Part shown: positions 1 through 12,290 of the stretch, one piece after another
How the letters are laid out: every line of letters begins with the position of its first letter
Position numbering within the stretch: position 1 is the first letter of the stretch
Source: Silene conica
Lineage: Eukaryota > Streptophyta > Magnoliopsida > Caryophyllales > Caryophyllaceae
Assembly: GCA_029255685.2 (NCBI GenBank)
Contig: CM055312.2
Span: forward strand, 48,828,202-48,892,201
Reading direction: 5' to 3'
Length of the DNA stretch: 64,000 nucleotides
Notes under the pieces: model-generated
Database searches by the model: none
Seen by the model: only the letters and a program-made list of their open reading frames with translations
What the model was told of the DNA's origin: nothing
Program-made: the position numbers and the translations under genes

Positions 1-1414
1 AAATGTTTGAAGTAAATCAAAATGAAATGTTCATTATGAGTTGAGAAGATGTTTGAAGATATTACCTAATCACTATGAAGATAGTGGGAGTTATTAACTA
101 TAAAATAGTGACATGGAATTCAGTGGGAGAAAGAATATGAGGTTTTCAATTCTAAATGAATGTATGTTAAGAACATAAATCATAAGTGAGTTTATTATAT
201 AATAATGAAATGTCACCGATCAGTTAACGAGGTTTGGATTTGAATCCGAGATATGAAAATATTAATTCATATAACCTTTATCAAAATGCCATAAGTTGAA
301 ATAGAGCCCTATTTCGATATAAGTTTCTCGAGGAGAACTAGTAGATCGAATCTAGGTAAACTACAATATAAATTCTAGTACAATATGACTATGTTCATAT
401 GGATGACATGTCATGAGTTTTGAGAAAACAGTGGGAGCTTCCTTAAAGTAAGGAGACTCGAGTCGAGTATAAAGACTTGAAATGTACTTGAATAAGATCA
501 TATTATGCGAAATAATATGAGTCATAAGGAAACCAGAATTTGTAGGTTAAAGGATGTGAAGATATGGTATATTCACATACTAAAACCATTAATATAAATT
601 GATGTATGAGCATCAAAGATTGTTTATGTGGAGCAGCAATATCGTATCGACTGTTCGCACTTAACAATCACTCTTATCGTTTGAGTTATTATTATTATTA
701 TTAACTCACAATTTATACTTTGTGAAATCCAAATGGGTTGTAAGAGACAATTTTGAACCCCATAAGTGAACTGGATTAACTTAGTATAGCCTATAGTCGC
801 TTGTATGAGGTGACGTCTCGAAGCAACTAGAGTGTGAGGCGATTGATGACAAGTTCAAATGTCATAGAGTCATATGGGATGACTAGTCGATCACATAGGC
901 AGACTGTGTGACACCTTTATCGGGCATTTAGTGACCGCTTATAGAGTTCTGGAAATTTTATAATTAGCCTGGTCGTGGCGAGAGCTACTATATTATTCAC
1001 ATAAGTCGATTCTTTAACTTGAGACTGTTCGCCCAAGGTGACACAGCCTCAGATTGGCTTTGATTTTAGCTCTACGATCAACCGTTAAAGGGGGTCAAAT
1101 GGGCTTCTTTTGGGTCATGATGGACTGTGTTAGTCGAAGGGAACAGTAGGATAGGAATTGTCCAACCCCTTGTCAGGGTTGTCTTAAATCTCAAGGCCAC
1201 TCGAGGAGAAGTTTAACTGGAAATGCGTGGCCACGCTCGGAAGGTATCTATGGTAGATAATTCCGGTCAAAGTATTAAATCTCCAGATCGAGAAAAACCA
1301 CTCAAGATATGATCAAATGCAAGTACGACCTGGAAGACACCTTGCATTGAGTGGGAGATGACGTAATAGGACAAGAGAATTGGTGACGCACACTTGTCGA
1401 GTACAGTGGGAGAT
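1..1414 (+). mobile_element. 3' internal part of upstream copy in Copia tandem array
   Basis: This stretch repeats 6999-8412 almost base for base (offset 6998). It is the non-coding 3' internal region of another copy of the same Copia-type element and ends at the polypurine tract acagtgggagat directly before the LTR at 1415. No pol-like frame is present. The array therefore continues to the left of the window. Confidence 0.9.
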
Positions 1415-2660
1415 TGTTGGGAAATGTGTCCTCAACAATAGTGCGATCACGATAATGATAAAATCATTGTCATAAATCTTATATGAATATGCAAGGGACG
1501 ATCCCATATTTGATATAGTCAACTGACCAACATTAATCGGTAATGATTGGCTGACTAGAGTTTGACATTACTGTCGTATGACGGTGGTGGTCAGTTGATC
1601 CCTTTAGGTCACACCTTTAGGACTAACCCCTTAAACGTATATTGATTAATTGTATAGGATACAGATTGATCGATATTCTTAAAACCGTATATTGAGAATT
1701 CTGAGGTTGAATCTTAAAGTAAGATTTATATTTGAAATTGAAATGTGTCAATTGTCAAATATTAAACGATACTTTAGAAATATCAAGATTAGTATAATGA
1801 ATGGTTCATGGTTATAACAAATGTTGTTAATATATCGTATCGACGATTATTACGATAACCATATGTTGGGACAATAATTTCGAATTACTTAATAATTTGT
1901 TAAATATGATTTAATTAATTTAGAAATATTATTTATGAGATAAATGTATATTTTAAATTAATACAATTATTATGTCACATAAGATGTTACGTAATTAGTT
2001 AAATTGTACGAATTATAAATCGTAAAACGAAGGTCCGTTTTACGTCTATATGTGCCGTGTATATTAACATTGTATGTTGATTTATATATGATATTTTATC
2101 AATATATGGAATGGTAATAATTAAGTCATATTAGGATATGACAACACACCTTTTGCATGTGAGCATGAAAAGAGATTAAAATTTCCTACCCATGCACTTG
2201 AAGTGCACGGCACACCCACCCCAACCAAAACCCATTCACTCTATATATATGTGATTATTATCACATATCAAACTAATCTTCTATATACATTTTCTAGAGT
2301 AAGAAAATACAACAACCTCCTAAAATATTACTTAGATAATATTTGTAGTATACTAATATATTATTATTAGTACACGGTTTTATAACCTAATTCCGTCCTC
2401 TAGATTCGGGTTCGGTATTTGGTCCGTTTAAGGTAAGGTCTTGGTGTTCACTTATTGGAGGCAAGCTTACTTGGTTGCTTTTGGAGGATCGTCCTAGCAA
2501 TATTTCGGACCGTGTGTAAGAATACGATTCTCTTTATTTCCGCTATAGTTTTGCATGCATAAGATCTTGCACATAAATTAATATGAGATTAATTAAAAAT
2601 GTAAATAATTAGTAAGACTACATTATAAGGATAACAAGTATGGATCTAGTTTTTCCTTCA
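1415..2660 (+). repeat. Copia LTR A, shared by two tandem copies
   Basis: Begins TGTTGGGAAATGTGTCC right after a purine tract and ends TTCA just before a tRNA-Met-type primer site. It matches 8413-9658 at offset 6998 without visible difference. Internal element sequence lies on both sides, which is the sign of a tandem array rather than a single insertion. Confidence 0.92.
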
Positions 2661-2662
2661 AG

Positions 2663-2674
2663 TGGTATCAGAGC
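2663..2674 (+). promoter_or_regulatory. Primer-binding site (initiator tRNA-Met type)
   Basis: TGGTATCAGAGC lies two bases after the LTR end at 2660. It is the usual complement of the 3' end of plant initiator tRNA-Met, used to prime minus-strand DNA. The second copy is at 9661-9672. Confidence 0.9.
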
Positions 2675-5137
2675 TAGAGGTTGCTTGCATGCAACTCGTT
2701 TTTTTTTACGTTTTTGCGAGAAAATGCAATTTTAATTAAAAACGAAAATGATTAGTACATATAGGATATGCACGAAAATCATATTGCATGTATACTTTCT
2801 GGTCTTAAAATAGTTTTAAGTCATTTGGATGATTTATGGAATAATATTGTTCAATATTGTAATTAAATTGTTTAATTTATTATTAAAATCGGTTAAAAAT
2901 GTTTTATTATGGGAAAAATAGCTAAATAATGTTTCTGGCCGTAAATTTTAAATATGTTCTCACATACATTTAACATATTATGAATATATAATTTTCGAAA
3001 TTTTTTAAGTTTTATGCATGGTTTATGAATTTTTAATGGTTAAATAGTCATAAAATGAGTTAAATATGGGTTAAATAGTTATATTATGAATTTAACTATA
3101 AAATTTTTTGTAGATGTCACATGCAATATTTAAAATATATGATAAATTTTCCAGAAATTTTTCTTTCATATTGCATGAATATTGATTTTTATCGTAAAAA
3201 TTGTAATATTAGTGACGTATTTTAGCTTAAATGGTTTAAGTTCGAATTTGACCATAAAAATTTAATATAGTGTCACATGTATTATTTCTAGCATGCATGT
3301 TAATTTTGAGCTATTTATCTCGAATTTTGCATGAGAAATGATTTTAATCGGTAAAATCGCGTAATATATGACACGAATTATTAAAAATAGTAAAAGTTAC
3401 TTAAATGGTCCGAAAAATTCACCCATATTAGTCATATTATATATGATCATCAACATATTTTTATTTAGTGCCAAAAGTTTCTTAATTTTTAATTTTAATT
3501 TTAAAAGGTTAAACTTGGAGATTGAGTGTTGGAAGAGTCATAATCATTATTTCAATCCTAAAACAGTATGCATCTGATTTTTCCTTGTATTTTCAGATAC
3601 TTTGAGTGTCTAGGAAGATGTAAAAATTATATTGGTATTTTATTACATAATTTTTGAAGTAATTTTGAATTTTTCGATTAATTATGCATGTACACGGCCT
3701 ATTTTACGAAATAAAAGGGTATATTTCGAAAATATTTGAATTTTAAAGATCTGAAATTTTAGAAAATTTATAGTATGTTCAAAATTTTTAATTTTGAATT
3801 TTCGTATTTTTTATGACTCGTTTGATTATTTTAATGCTATTGCCCGTAAAACCGATTAAAACCGAACAATATTAAAATAAAAGTTAAGTTAATTTTCGAA
3901 ATTTGAGTAAGACTAAATTTTGAATCCTAAAATGTGTTAGGAAAATTAACTAAATCATGAATAGTGATTCATAGAGTGATTAGTGATTTTAAAATTGTTT
4001 AAATCACGTTATTCCATAAAACCGTGTTATTACGAATAACGATATTTAAAATATGTTTAAATAGGACGATTTGGCTTAGGTTTTGCATTTTACATAAGCA
4101 TTTCATATTTAATTATTGTTTATGAATGTCATATTTTATTTATGTAATTTTGAATTATGTAATTTACTTAGTATGGCCTTAGATTTTAATCGATATTTCC
4201 CGTAATGTAAGGGTTTATCGATTCAGTTGTAATTTAATGTGATCTCGTATCACTTTATTTTATTGTTTTATTTTATTTTATAATGTATAAAATAGATAGA
4301 AAATTTGTAATTATTTGTAATTCCGGAGATCCTTGAAGACGGTGCCATTTCGGAAAGGAGTTCCGACCAAGACGGAGTTTGCCTTGGGATGCGTGCCGCT
4401 TGTGAAGTTCAAGGGACCAAAGGAGTTGGTTTCCGAATTTGTAATTTACTTTATTTTCTATTTTAGGAAAGGCCATACTAGGGTTTTATTTATGCTTTTA
4501 AGTTTTTATGCTTTTATTTATGCTTATCATGTTTGCATGCATAGCCAAATCGTCATTCAAACTCATGCATTTCATCGATTTTATCGACCATGTCAATTAA
4601 ATTATCGATAATTCACCGACTTAGTTCACTTAAAGGAGATAGATAATAAATTGACAAGATCTCTTACGTTATTTAAAAATCGAGACATAGCCTTACCAAA
4701 AAGTAAAGAAGCCGCGAAGGATTTTCTTCATAAGGGAGTAGGCTCGGCTAAACCGGGAGGCAAACCTTATTACGTTGGTGAAGCGGGGTAATATGATTAC
4801 GTTCTCGAAATTTGGTTGATCTCGGCGAAGGTATTCGAGCCACCGTAGTGGTAATAAGTTCGGGCTAAGATAAGAATTAGTGTAATTTTATCGACCGAGA
4901 GTTCTAAAAGTAGAATTGATTAAGGGGTTAATCTACCGAGTCACATTATGAGGGATGTATCGGCTAAACCGTGCCCAAGTTAGTGTGTATTTGGGTCTCG
5001 GGATCATTTACTTAATTGGGTAAGAGATCATTAAGTAGATGTTTAACTTGTTTAAAATTTACAAGTTTATTTATTAAAACGATAATTGTGTTTTAATTCC
5101 TTTATTTTTATTGTAGTTTATTTTCGACTATCAATCA
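2675..5137 (+). other. Long non-coding Copia leader
   Basis: About 2.5 kb of AT-rich sequence between the primer site and gag, with only short unconserved frames. A block at about 4321-4445 is strikingly similar to 51325-51445 in the diverged Copia element, while much of the leader around it has drifted. Small indels break any shared frame in the block, so it is more likely an RNA or DNA signal than a protein. Confidence 0.7.
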
Positions 5138-6171
5138 ATGGCAAATAACGCTCCACCTCTCCCACACCACGTTTCATGGCTTCGGTCCTTTATGGATCGT
5201 TGCAAGCTTGAGAAGCATGGCGCCAATTTCGAGGATTGGGACGCCCAATTGGTATTGGCCGCGGAAGCCGACGATAAGACTCGTTATCTTACCATTGCCG
5301 CTCCTCCCACTCCCGGTGCTCGTTCATCGGAAGCGACTCGTGAGGCCTATGAGACCTACATGAAGGAGTCACATGCTTTAAAGAACGTGCTTATATTTTC
5401 GATGGAGCCGGATCTCCAAAGAAGAATGATTAAGCTAGCCACGGCTAATGAGATTTACACTAAAATTGCGACCATGTTTTCGCAAGCTCCTAGGGTAATC
5501 CAATATGAGGCGGCCTCCTCATTCTTTGATTTGACCTTAAAGGAAGGTCAAAGGGTTGGTCCTCATGTGCTCAAAATGGTTGAGCTAGCCGAAACCTTGA
5601 AGTTGCAAGGGGTGAATGTTCCCGACACGCTTATTATTGACAAAATCCTTCACTCCCTCAACAAATTGAAATCGTATGTTCAATTTCGGGTAAATTATAA
5701 CATGCGCAATCAAGAAACCTCCTTGGACGAGTTACATAAGATGTTGGTCCAAGCGGAGAGGGATATGGGACTTAATGAGAGTTCCACAAAAGATGTTCTA
5801 AATATCGAGACGAAAAGCAAAGGGAAGTTTAAGCGCAAGGCTAACAAGGGTAAAAATGTCAAAGCCTTCAAACCCGCATCTCCTAAGGAGAAGACTTTTA
5901 CGAAAGGTGCTTCTTCTTCGTCGTCATCAAAGGTTGAAGACAAGTGCCATTATTGCACTAAGATGGGGCATTGGAAGCGCAATTGCCCGAAGTATCTCTA
6001 TGACCTCAAAGCCGGAAAGGTTCTTGCAGTAGGTATAAATTCTCGTCTAATTCATGTTCTTTAATCAATTTTTGTATATTGATACAAGTTATTGATTCTT
6101 ACCCATTTATAAATTGTTTTAAAGGGGCTCCTACCAAAGACAAAGGCAAGGAGAAAGCGAAGGACGCTTGA
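5138..6171 (+). CDS. Copia-type Gag, with probable 92-bp intron
   Basis: Gag is the structural protein that packages element RNA in cytoplasmic particles. The frame opens at ATG 5138. It has a Copia-type gag core over roughly residues 10-220, a lysine-rich linker, and one CCHC zinc knuckle (C270, C273, H278, C283) followed by a run typical of Copia gag. Unspliced, it ends at 6064 (308 aa). I infer an intron 6033-6124 (GTATAAAT...TTTTAAAG): splicing gives a 313-aa protein with a lysine-rich tail ending at TGA 6169-6171. The same codon, intron length and tail occur in the diverged gag at 52081-53092, which supports the splice. No protease or pol follows. RNA evidence is absent, so the intron is inference; the gag identity is firm. 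Confidence 0.85.
6033..6124 (+). other. Probable intron at the 3' end of Copia gag
   Basis: Starts GTATAA and ends TTTTAAAG; it is very AT-rich and contains an in-frame stop. The exon phase is 1, the split glycine codon is restored, and the next 15 codons are open and lysine-rich. The counterpart at 52960-53051 is also exactly 92 bp although its sequence has diverged. Confidence 0.65.
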
Positions 6172-8412
6172 AGTTCCTTCCATGGATGGCTATGGTAGCA
6201 TCCAAGATTGAAGACATAAAGAGCATTGCTCTAATTTTTCATTTTGATGTCTTCTTTCATTTTGCATTTTAATTTAAGAACTTTGTATTTCTTGTACGAC
6301 AAGAATCTTATTGAAACAATGGTTGTAATAGTGGTGACTTGGTTTTCAACCAAAGTCATCTTTTTGTTCTTAATCAAACATGTTTGTTTTAAAATGCTTT
6401 TATATGATAAATAACATGAGTAATATGATAGGATCATTATGAATGTAATTCGACTTACTTAAAACGAGAATTGCATCCCGTGAAATACTTCAAATTCAAA
6501 CATAAGAACATCAGTTCGTTATAAGATGATTACCTAAAAACGAATGATAGTACTAATGTCTCACTACTCACATAATTCTTTATCCAATACATTGTTGACG
6601 GGCGAAAATGCTATCCTTCTTAAATAAAGGTTATTTTAAAGGATAGAGTGGGAGAAATTCTACGCCCGCAAACCAATGAAATAAACATGGGATCTTAGAG
6701 AAGAGTCCTATAAGGAGTCCTAAAGTAGAACTCTAAGAGATTGGATAGAAGAAACTACGAGAGGACACAGAAGAAACTACGCGAGGACACAAAAAGGAAA
6801 TGTTCCATATGTTGTCATTAGTTCCCAGAGAGGACAAAGGGAACCGCGAGTGTTAACGGAAGGAAATCGTTTCCATGATGTTAATGTTTCTGTTTTATAA
6901 AGATAATAGAGGAGAAATCATCTCCCATTCTCGTGAAAATAGAAGATTCTTTCCGTGGGAAGGAGAATGAAAAATGAAATGTTCATAGCGAGTTGAGAAA
7001 ATGTTTGAAGTAAATCAAAATGAAATGTTCATTATGAGTTGAGAAGATGTTTGAAGATATTACCTAATCACTATGAAGATAGTGGGAGTTATTAACTATA
7101 AAATAGTGACATGGAATTCAGTGGGAGAAAGAATATGAGGTTTTCAATTCTAAATGAATGTATGTTAAGAACATAAATCATAAGTGAGTTTATTATATAA
7201 TAATGAAATGTCACCGATCAGTTAACGAGGTTTGGATTTGAATCCGAGATATGAAAATATTAATTCATATAACCTTTATCAAAATGCCATAAGTTGAAAT
7301 AGAGCCCTATTTCGATATAAGTTTCTCGAGGAGAACTAGTAGATCGAATCTAGGTAAACTACAATATAAATTCTAGTACAATATGACTATGTTCATATGG
7401 ATGACATGTCATGAGTTTTGAGAAAACAGTGGGAGCTTCCTTAAAGTAAGGAGACTCGAGTCGAGTATAAAGACTTGAAATGTACTTGAATAAGATCATA
7501 TTATGCGAAATAATATGAGTCATAAGGAAACCAGAATTTGTAGGTTAAAGGATGTGAAGATATGGTATATTCACATACTAAAACCATTAATATAAATTGA
7601 TGTATGAGCATCAAAGATTGTTTATGTGGAGCAGCAATATCGTATCGACTGTTCGCACTTAACAATCACTCTTATCGTTTGAGTTATTATTATTATTATT
7701 AACTCACAATTTATACTTTGTGAAATCCAAATGGGTTGTAAGAGACAATTTTGAACCCCATAAGTGAACTGGATTAACTTAGTATAGCCTATAGTCGCTT
7801 GTATGAGGTGACGTCTCGAAGCAACTAGAGTGTGAGGCGATTGATGACAAGTTCAAATGTCATAGAGTCATATGGGATGACTAGTCGATCACATAGGCAG
7901 ACTGTGTGACACCTTTATCGGGCATTTAGTGACCGCTTATAGAGTTCTGGAAATTTTATAATTAGCCTGGTCGTGGCGAGAGCTACTATATTATTCACAT
8001 AAGTCGATTCTTTAACTTGAGACTGTTCGCCCAAGGTGACACAGCCTCAGATTGGCTTTGATTTTAGCTCTACGATCAACCGTTAAAGGGGGTCAAATGG
8101 GCTTCTTTTGGGTCATGATGGACTGTGTTAGTCGAAGGGAACAGTAGGATAGGAATTGTCCAACCCCTTGTCAGGGTTGTCTTAAATCTCAAGGCCACTC
8201 GAGGAGAAGTTTAACTGGAAATGCGTGGCCACGCTCGGAAGGTATCTATGGTAGATAATTCCGGTCAAAGTATTAAATCTCCAGATCGAGAAAAACCACT
8301 CAAGATATGATCAAATGCAAGTACGACCTGGAAGACACCTTGCATTGAGTGGGAGATGACGTAATAGGACAAGAGAATTGGTGACGCACACTTGTCGAGT
8401 ACAGTGGGAGAT
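6172..8412 (+). other. Non-coding 3' region with repeated AGTGGGAG purine motifs
   Basis: No conserved frame is seen. AGTGGGAG occurs at 6647, 7081, 7120, 7428, 8348 and 8403. The last is the functional-looking polypurine tract, two bases before the LTR at 8413. The others resemble extra or vestigial polypurine tracts. Confidence 0.7.
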
Positions 8413-9658
8413 TGTTGGGAAATGTGTCCTCAACAATAGTGCGATCACGATAATGATAAAATCATTGTCATAAATCTTATATGAATATGCAAGGGACGAT
8501 CCCATATTTGATATAGTCAACTGACCAACATTAATCGGTAATGATTGGCTGACTAGAGTTTGACATTACTGTCGTATGACGGTGGTGGTCAGTTGATCCC
8601 TTTAGGTCACACCTTTAGGACTAACCCCTTAAACGTATATTGATTAATTGTATAGGATACAGATTGATCGATATTCTTAAAACCGTATATTGAGAATTCT
8701 GAGGTTGAATCTTAAAGTAAGATTTATATTTGAAATTGAAATGTGTCAATTGTCAAATATTAAACGATACTTTAGAAATATCAAGATTAGTATAATGAAT
8801 GGTTCATGGTTATAACAAATGTTGTTAATATATCGTATCGACGATTATTACGATAACCATATGTTGGGACAATAATTTCGAATTACTTAATAATTTGTTA
8901 AATATGATTTAATTAATTTAGAAATATTATTTATGAGATAAATGTATATTTTAAATTAATACAATTATTATGTCACATAAGATGTTACGTAATTAGTTAA
9001 ATTGTACGAATTATAAATCGTAAAACGAAGGTCCGTTTTACGTCTATATGTGCCGTGTATATTAACATTGTATGTTGATTTATATATGATATTTTATCAA
9101 TATATGGAATGGTAATAATTAAGTCATATTAGGATATGACAACACACCTTTTGCATGTGAGCATGAAAAGAGATTAAAATTTCCTACCCATGCACTTGAA
9201 GTGCACGGCACACCCACCCCAACCAAAACCCATTCACTCTATATATATGTGATTATTATCACATATCAAACTAATCTTCTATATACATTTTCTAGAGTAA
9301 GAAAATACAACAACCTCCTAAAATATTACTTAGATAATATTTGTAGTATACTAATATATTATTATTAGTACACGGTTTTATAACCTAATTCCGTCCTCTA
9401 GATTCGGGTTCGGTATTTGGTCCGTTTAAGGTAAGGTCTTGGTGTTCACTTATTGGAGGCAAGCTTACTTGGTTGCTTTTGGAGGATCGTCCTAGCAATA
9501 TTTCGGACCGTGTGTAAGAATACGATTCTCTTTATTTCCGCTATAGTTTTGCATGCATAAGATCTTGCACATAAATTAATATGAGATTAATTAAAAATGT
9601 AAATAATTAGTAAGACTACATTATAAGGATAACAAGTATGGATCTAGTTTTTCCTTCA
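8413..9658 (+). repeat. Copia LTR B, shared with a truncated third copy
   Basis: Same 1246 bp as 1415-2660, with no difference noticed by eye. It is followed by primer site TGGTATCAGAGC at 9661 and leader sequence matching 2661-3942. Confidence 0.92.
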
Positions 9659-10943
9659 AGTGGTATCAGAGCTAGAGGTTGCTTGCATGCAACTCGTTTT
9701 TTTTTTTTACGTTTTTGCGAGAAAATGCAATTTTAATTAAAAATGAAAATGATTAGTACATATGGGATATGCACGAAAATCATATTGCATGTATACTTTC
9801 TGGTCTTAAAATAGTTTTAAGTCATTTGGATGATTTATGGAATAATATTGTTCAATATTGTAATTAAATTGTTTAATTTATTATTAAAATCGGTTAAAAA
9901 TGTTTTATTATGGGAAAAATAGCTAAATAATGTTTCTGGCCGTAAATTTTAAATATGTTCTCACATACATTTAACATATTATGAATATATAATTTTCGAA
10001 ATTTTTTAAGTTTTATGCATGGTTTATGAATTTTTAATGGTTAAATAGTCATAAAATGAGTTAAATATGGGTTAAATAGTTATATTATGAATTTAACTAT
10101 AAAAATTTTTGTAGATGTCACATGCAATATTTAAAATATATGATAAATTTTCCAGAAATTTTTCTTTCATATTGCATGAATATTGATTTTTATCGTAAAA
10201 ATTGTAATATTAGTGACGTATTTTAGCTTAAATGGTTTAAGTTCGAATTTGACCATAAAAATTTAATATAGTGTCACATGTATTATTTCTAGCATGCATG
10301 TTAATTTTGAGCTATTTATCTCGAATTTTGCATGAGAAATGATTTTAATCGGTAAAATCGCGTAATATATGACACGAATTATTAAAAATAGTAAAAGTTA
10401 CTTAAATGGTCCGAAAAATTCACCCATATTAGTCATATTATATATGATCATCAACATATTTTTATTTAGTGCCAAAAGTTTCTTAATTTTTAATTTTAAT
10501 TTTAAAAGGTTAAACTTGGAGATTGAGTGTTGGAAGAGTCATAATCATTATTTCAATCCTAAAACAGTATGCATCTGATTTTTCCTTGTATTTTCAGATA
10601 CTTTGAGTGTCTAGGAAGATGTAAAAATTATATTGGTATTTTATTACATAATTTTTGAAGTAATTTTGAATTTTTCGATTAATTATGCATGTACACGGCC
10701 TATTTTACGAAATAAAAGGGTATATTTCGAAAATATTTGAATTTTAAAGATCTGAAATTTTAGAAAATTTATAGTATGTTCAAAATTTTTAATTTTGAAT
10801 TTTCGTATTTTTTATGACTCGTTTGATTATTTTAATGCTATTGCCCGTAAAACCGATTAAAACCGAACAATATTAAAATAAAAGTTAAGTTAATTTTCGA
10901 AATTTGAGTAAGACTAAATTTTGAATCCTAAAATGTGTTAGGA
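9659..10943 (+). mobile_element. Truncated third Copia copy (leader only)
   Basis: Matches 2661-3942 with a few differences: a longer T run near 9697 and single-base changes near 9743 and 9762. It stops abruptly at about 10943, where minus-strand Athila-like gag sequence begins. The rest of this copy is not in the window. Confidence 0.85.
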
Positions 10944-10944
10944 A

Positions 10945-11181
10945 TTAAGCAAGGAGAGTGAAACCCTTTGGAATAGAGCCAGTTGTTGGTCCGGAATGGC
11001 TCGTGATGTTCGGCATTCTTAAAATTTGGTTGACTGGTACAGCAGTAACTGGTTCAGGAATACTCAAGACTTCTTCCTGACTCGCCCTTCTTCTTTCTCT
11101 TATGCGACGTCTGAAAGCTCTTTCCGGTTCTGGATTAGCAACAACTAATTCGTACCTGGAAGACCAGGGCATACACAACAC
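10945..11181 (-). pseudogene. Athila/Tat-like gag, N-terminal fragment
   Basis: A 78-codon open frame with several possible starts, truncated at its 3' end by the junction with Copia sequence. The arginine-rich stretch RAFRRRIRERRR shortly after ELVVANPEPE resembles the start of Athila/Tat gag proteins. It follows the primer site by about 100 bp, the expected place. Function is lost by truncation. Confidence 0.6.
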
Positions 11182-11276
11182 TGAGAAAAGAATAAGAACG
11201 GTCTTAAGGAATTAAAAGAAATTCCTTAAGACAAAAATAACAATAATAAACTAACAAAAACTTAAAATCTATTGCC

Positions 11277-11294
11277 TTCCCGGCAACGGCGCCA
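11277..11294 (-). promoter_or_regulatory. Primer-binding site (tRNA-Asp type)
   Basis: The minus strand reads TGGCGCCGTTGCCGGGAA, the site typical of Athila/Tat elements, six bases after the LTR end at 11301. It fixes the minus orientation. Confidence 0.85.
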
Positions 11295-11461
11295 AAATTT
11301 TGATGCGTGTCGTTTATGCACCAAAGATAACCTAGGTCTACTAATTGGAAGCTAGTGGAAGTAGGGTCGAATTCCACAGGGAGACACGGTCTTAAGTAGA
11401 GGTCAGTCTATAAGTCACAGAATTGGGGGGTTTTGTTTGAGATTATAACTAAGACGGATAT

Positions 11462-12290
11462 TGATGTGACTGACTAGGGGTTGTTTATGGTTTATCTGTA
11501 AAACTGAAAACAAGGATAATAAACCCTGAACTTCAAGACTCAAGCCAAGCACAGAAATCTCTTAGGACAGTGATCTTAAGAGTACCTTAACCACCCAAGC
11601 GATGCACAAGGGACTAAAGCAATCTTAAGCCAAATAACTAAGCAAGGCACAAGTTATTTGTGTTAACTAAGCAAGGCACAAGTTAACTAAAATAAGAGAG
11701 AAACTCTTAGGCTTTTTCTGTATTCATTCTGCTCTTACAAGTGCATAGAGGCTGCCTTTATATAGGCTTACAAAAGAGATCAGAACCTTACAAGTTCTCT
11801 GATCTAAGGGCTCATAATGGCCTAAGTAATCTACACAAAAGATAACAGACTAAGGAGACCAAAAGGAACGTTGGAGTTGTGGTCCTTATACTGAAAGAAC
11901 CCCTGCCCAAGCTTCCAAAATCCTGCACAAACAGACTGTCAAAAGCATGCTCCTTTTCCTGTCAACACACAGGCTGTTTGTCTGTTTCCATAAATGGAAT
12001 GACAACTTTTCTGTAACTTCTACTTTGCTCTAGGCTCTTTGCCCATTGTATACTTTTCTGGACCATGACAAAACACTACTCCCAACGACACTTTAGATGC
12101 TTACACCAGCTGTGCAAAAGTAAGGAAGTTCCTTATGCTGGCCTACTCGTTGATTAACCTCTCCTTAGGCTTACTACTGAATTAATGTTGGAAAAGTAGC
12201 TGGAGTCCCTGGTTAGACAACTCCCTTAAGGATTCAGGCCATTTCTCTTGGTTGTTGATGAATAAAGCATCCCCCTTTGCTCCTGCATCA
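11462..12290 (-). repeat. 3' LTR of CRM-like element
   Basis: On the minus strand it begins TGATGCAGGAGCAAAGGG and ends GTCAGTCACATCA. Its first 109 bases encode the last 35 codons and stop of gag-pol. A TATA-like TATATAAAGG lies at 11755-11764. Confidence 0.93.

Larger units (their letters stand above)
1415..9658 (+). mobile_element. Non-autonomous gag-only Copia-type LTR retrotransposon (complete unit)
   Basis: The unit has two 1246-bp LTRs (1415-2660, 8413-9658) that look identical by eye, both beginning TGTTGGGAAATG and ending TTCA. The primer site is two bases after the left LTR and a purine tract precedes the right LTR. The 5.75-kb interior encodes only a Copia-type gag (5138-6171). 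The long leader (2661-5137) and the 2.2-kb tail (6172-8412) have no protease, integrase, reverse transcriptase or RNase H. It would need enzymes from a related autonomous Copia element. Both LTRs are also shared with neighbouring internal copies, so no target-site duplication is expected here. Confidence 0.9.

Noticed and set aside
1313..1522. 69-codon minus-strand frame repeated at 8311-8520
   Set aside because: It recurs only because the LTR region is duplicated; it straddles the LTR boundary and has no homology signal.
3368..3577. 69-codon frame repeated at 10369-10578
   Set aside because: Leader sequence repeated with the array; not open in the diverged Copia relative.
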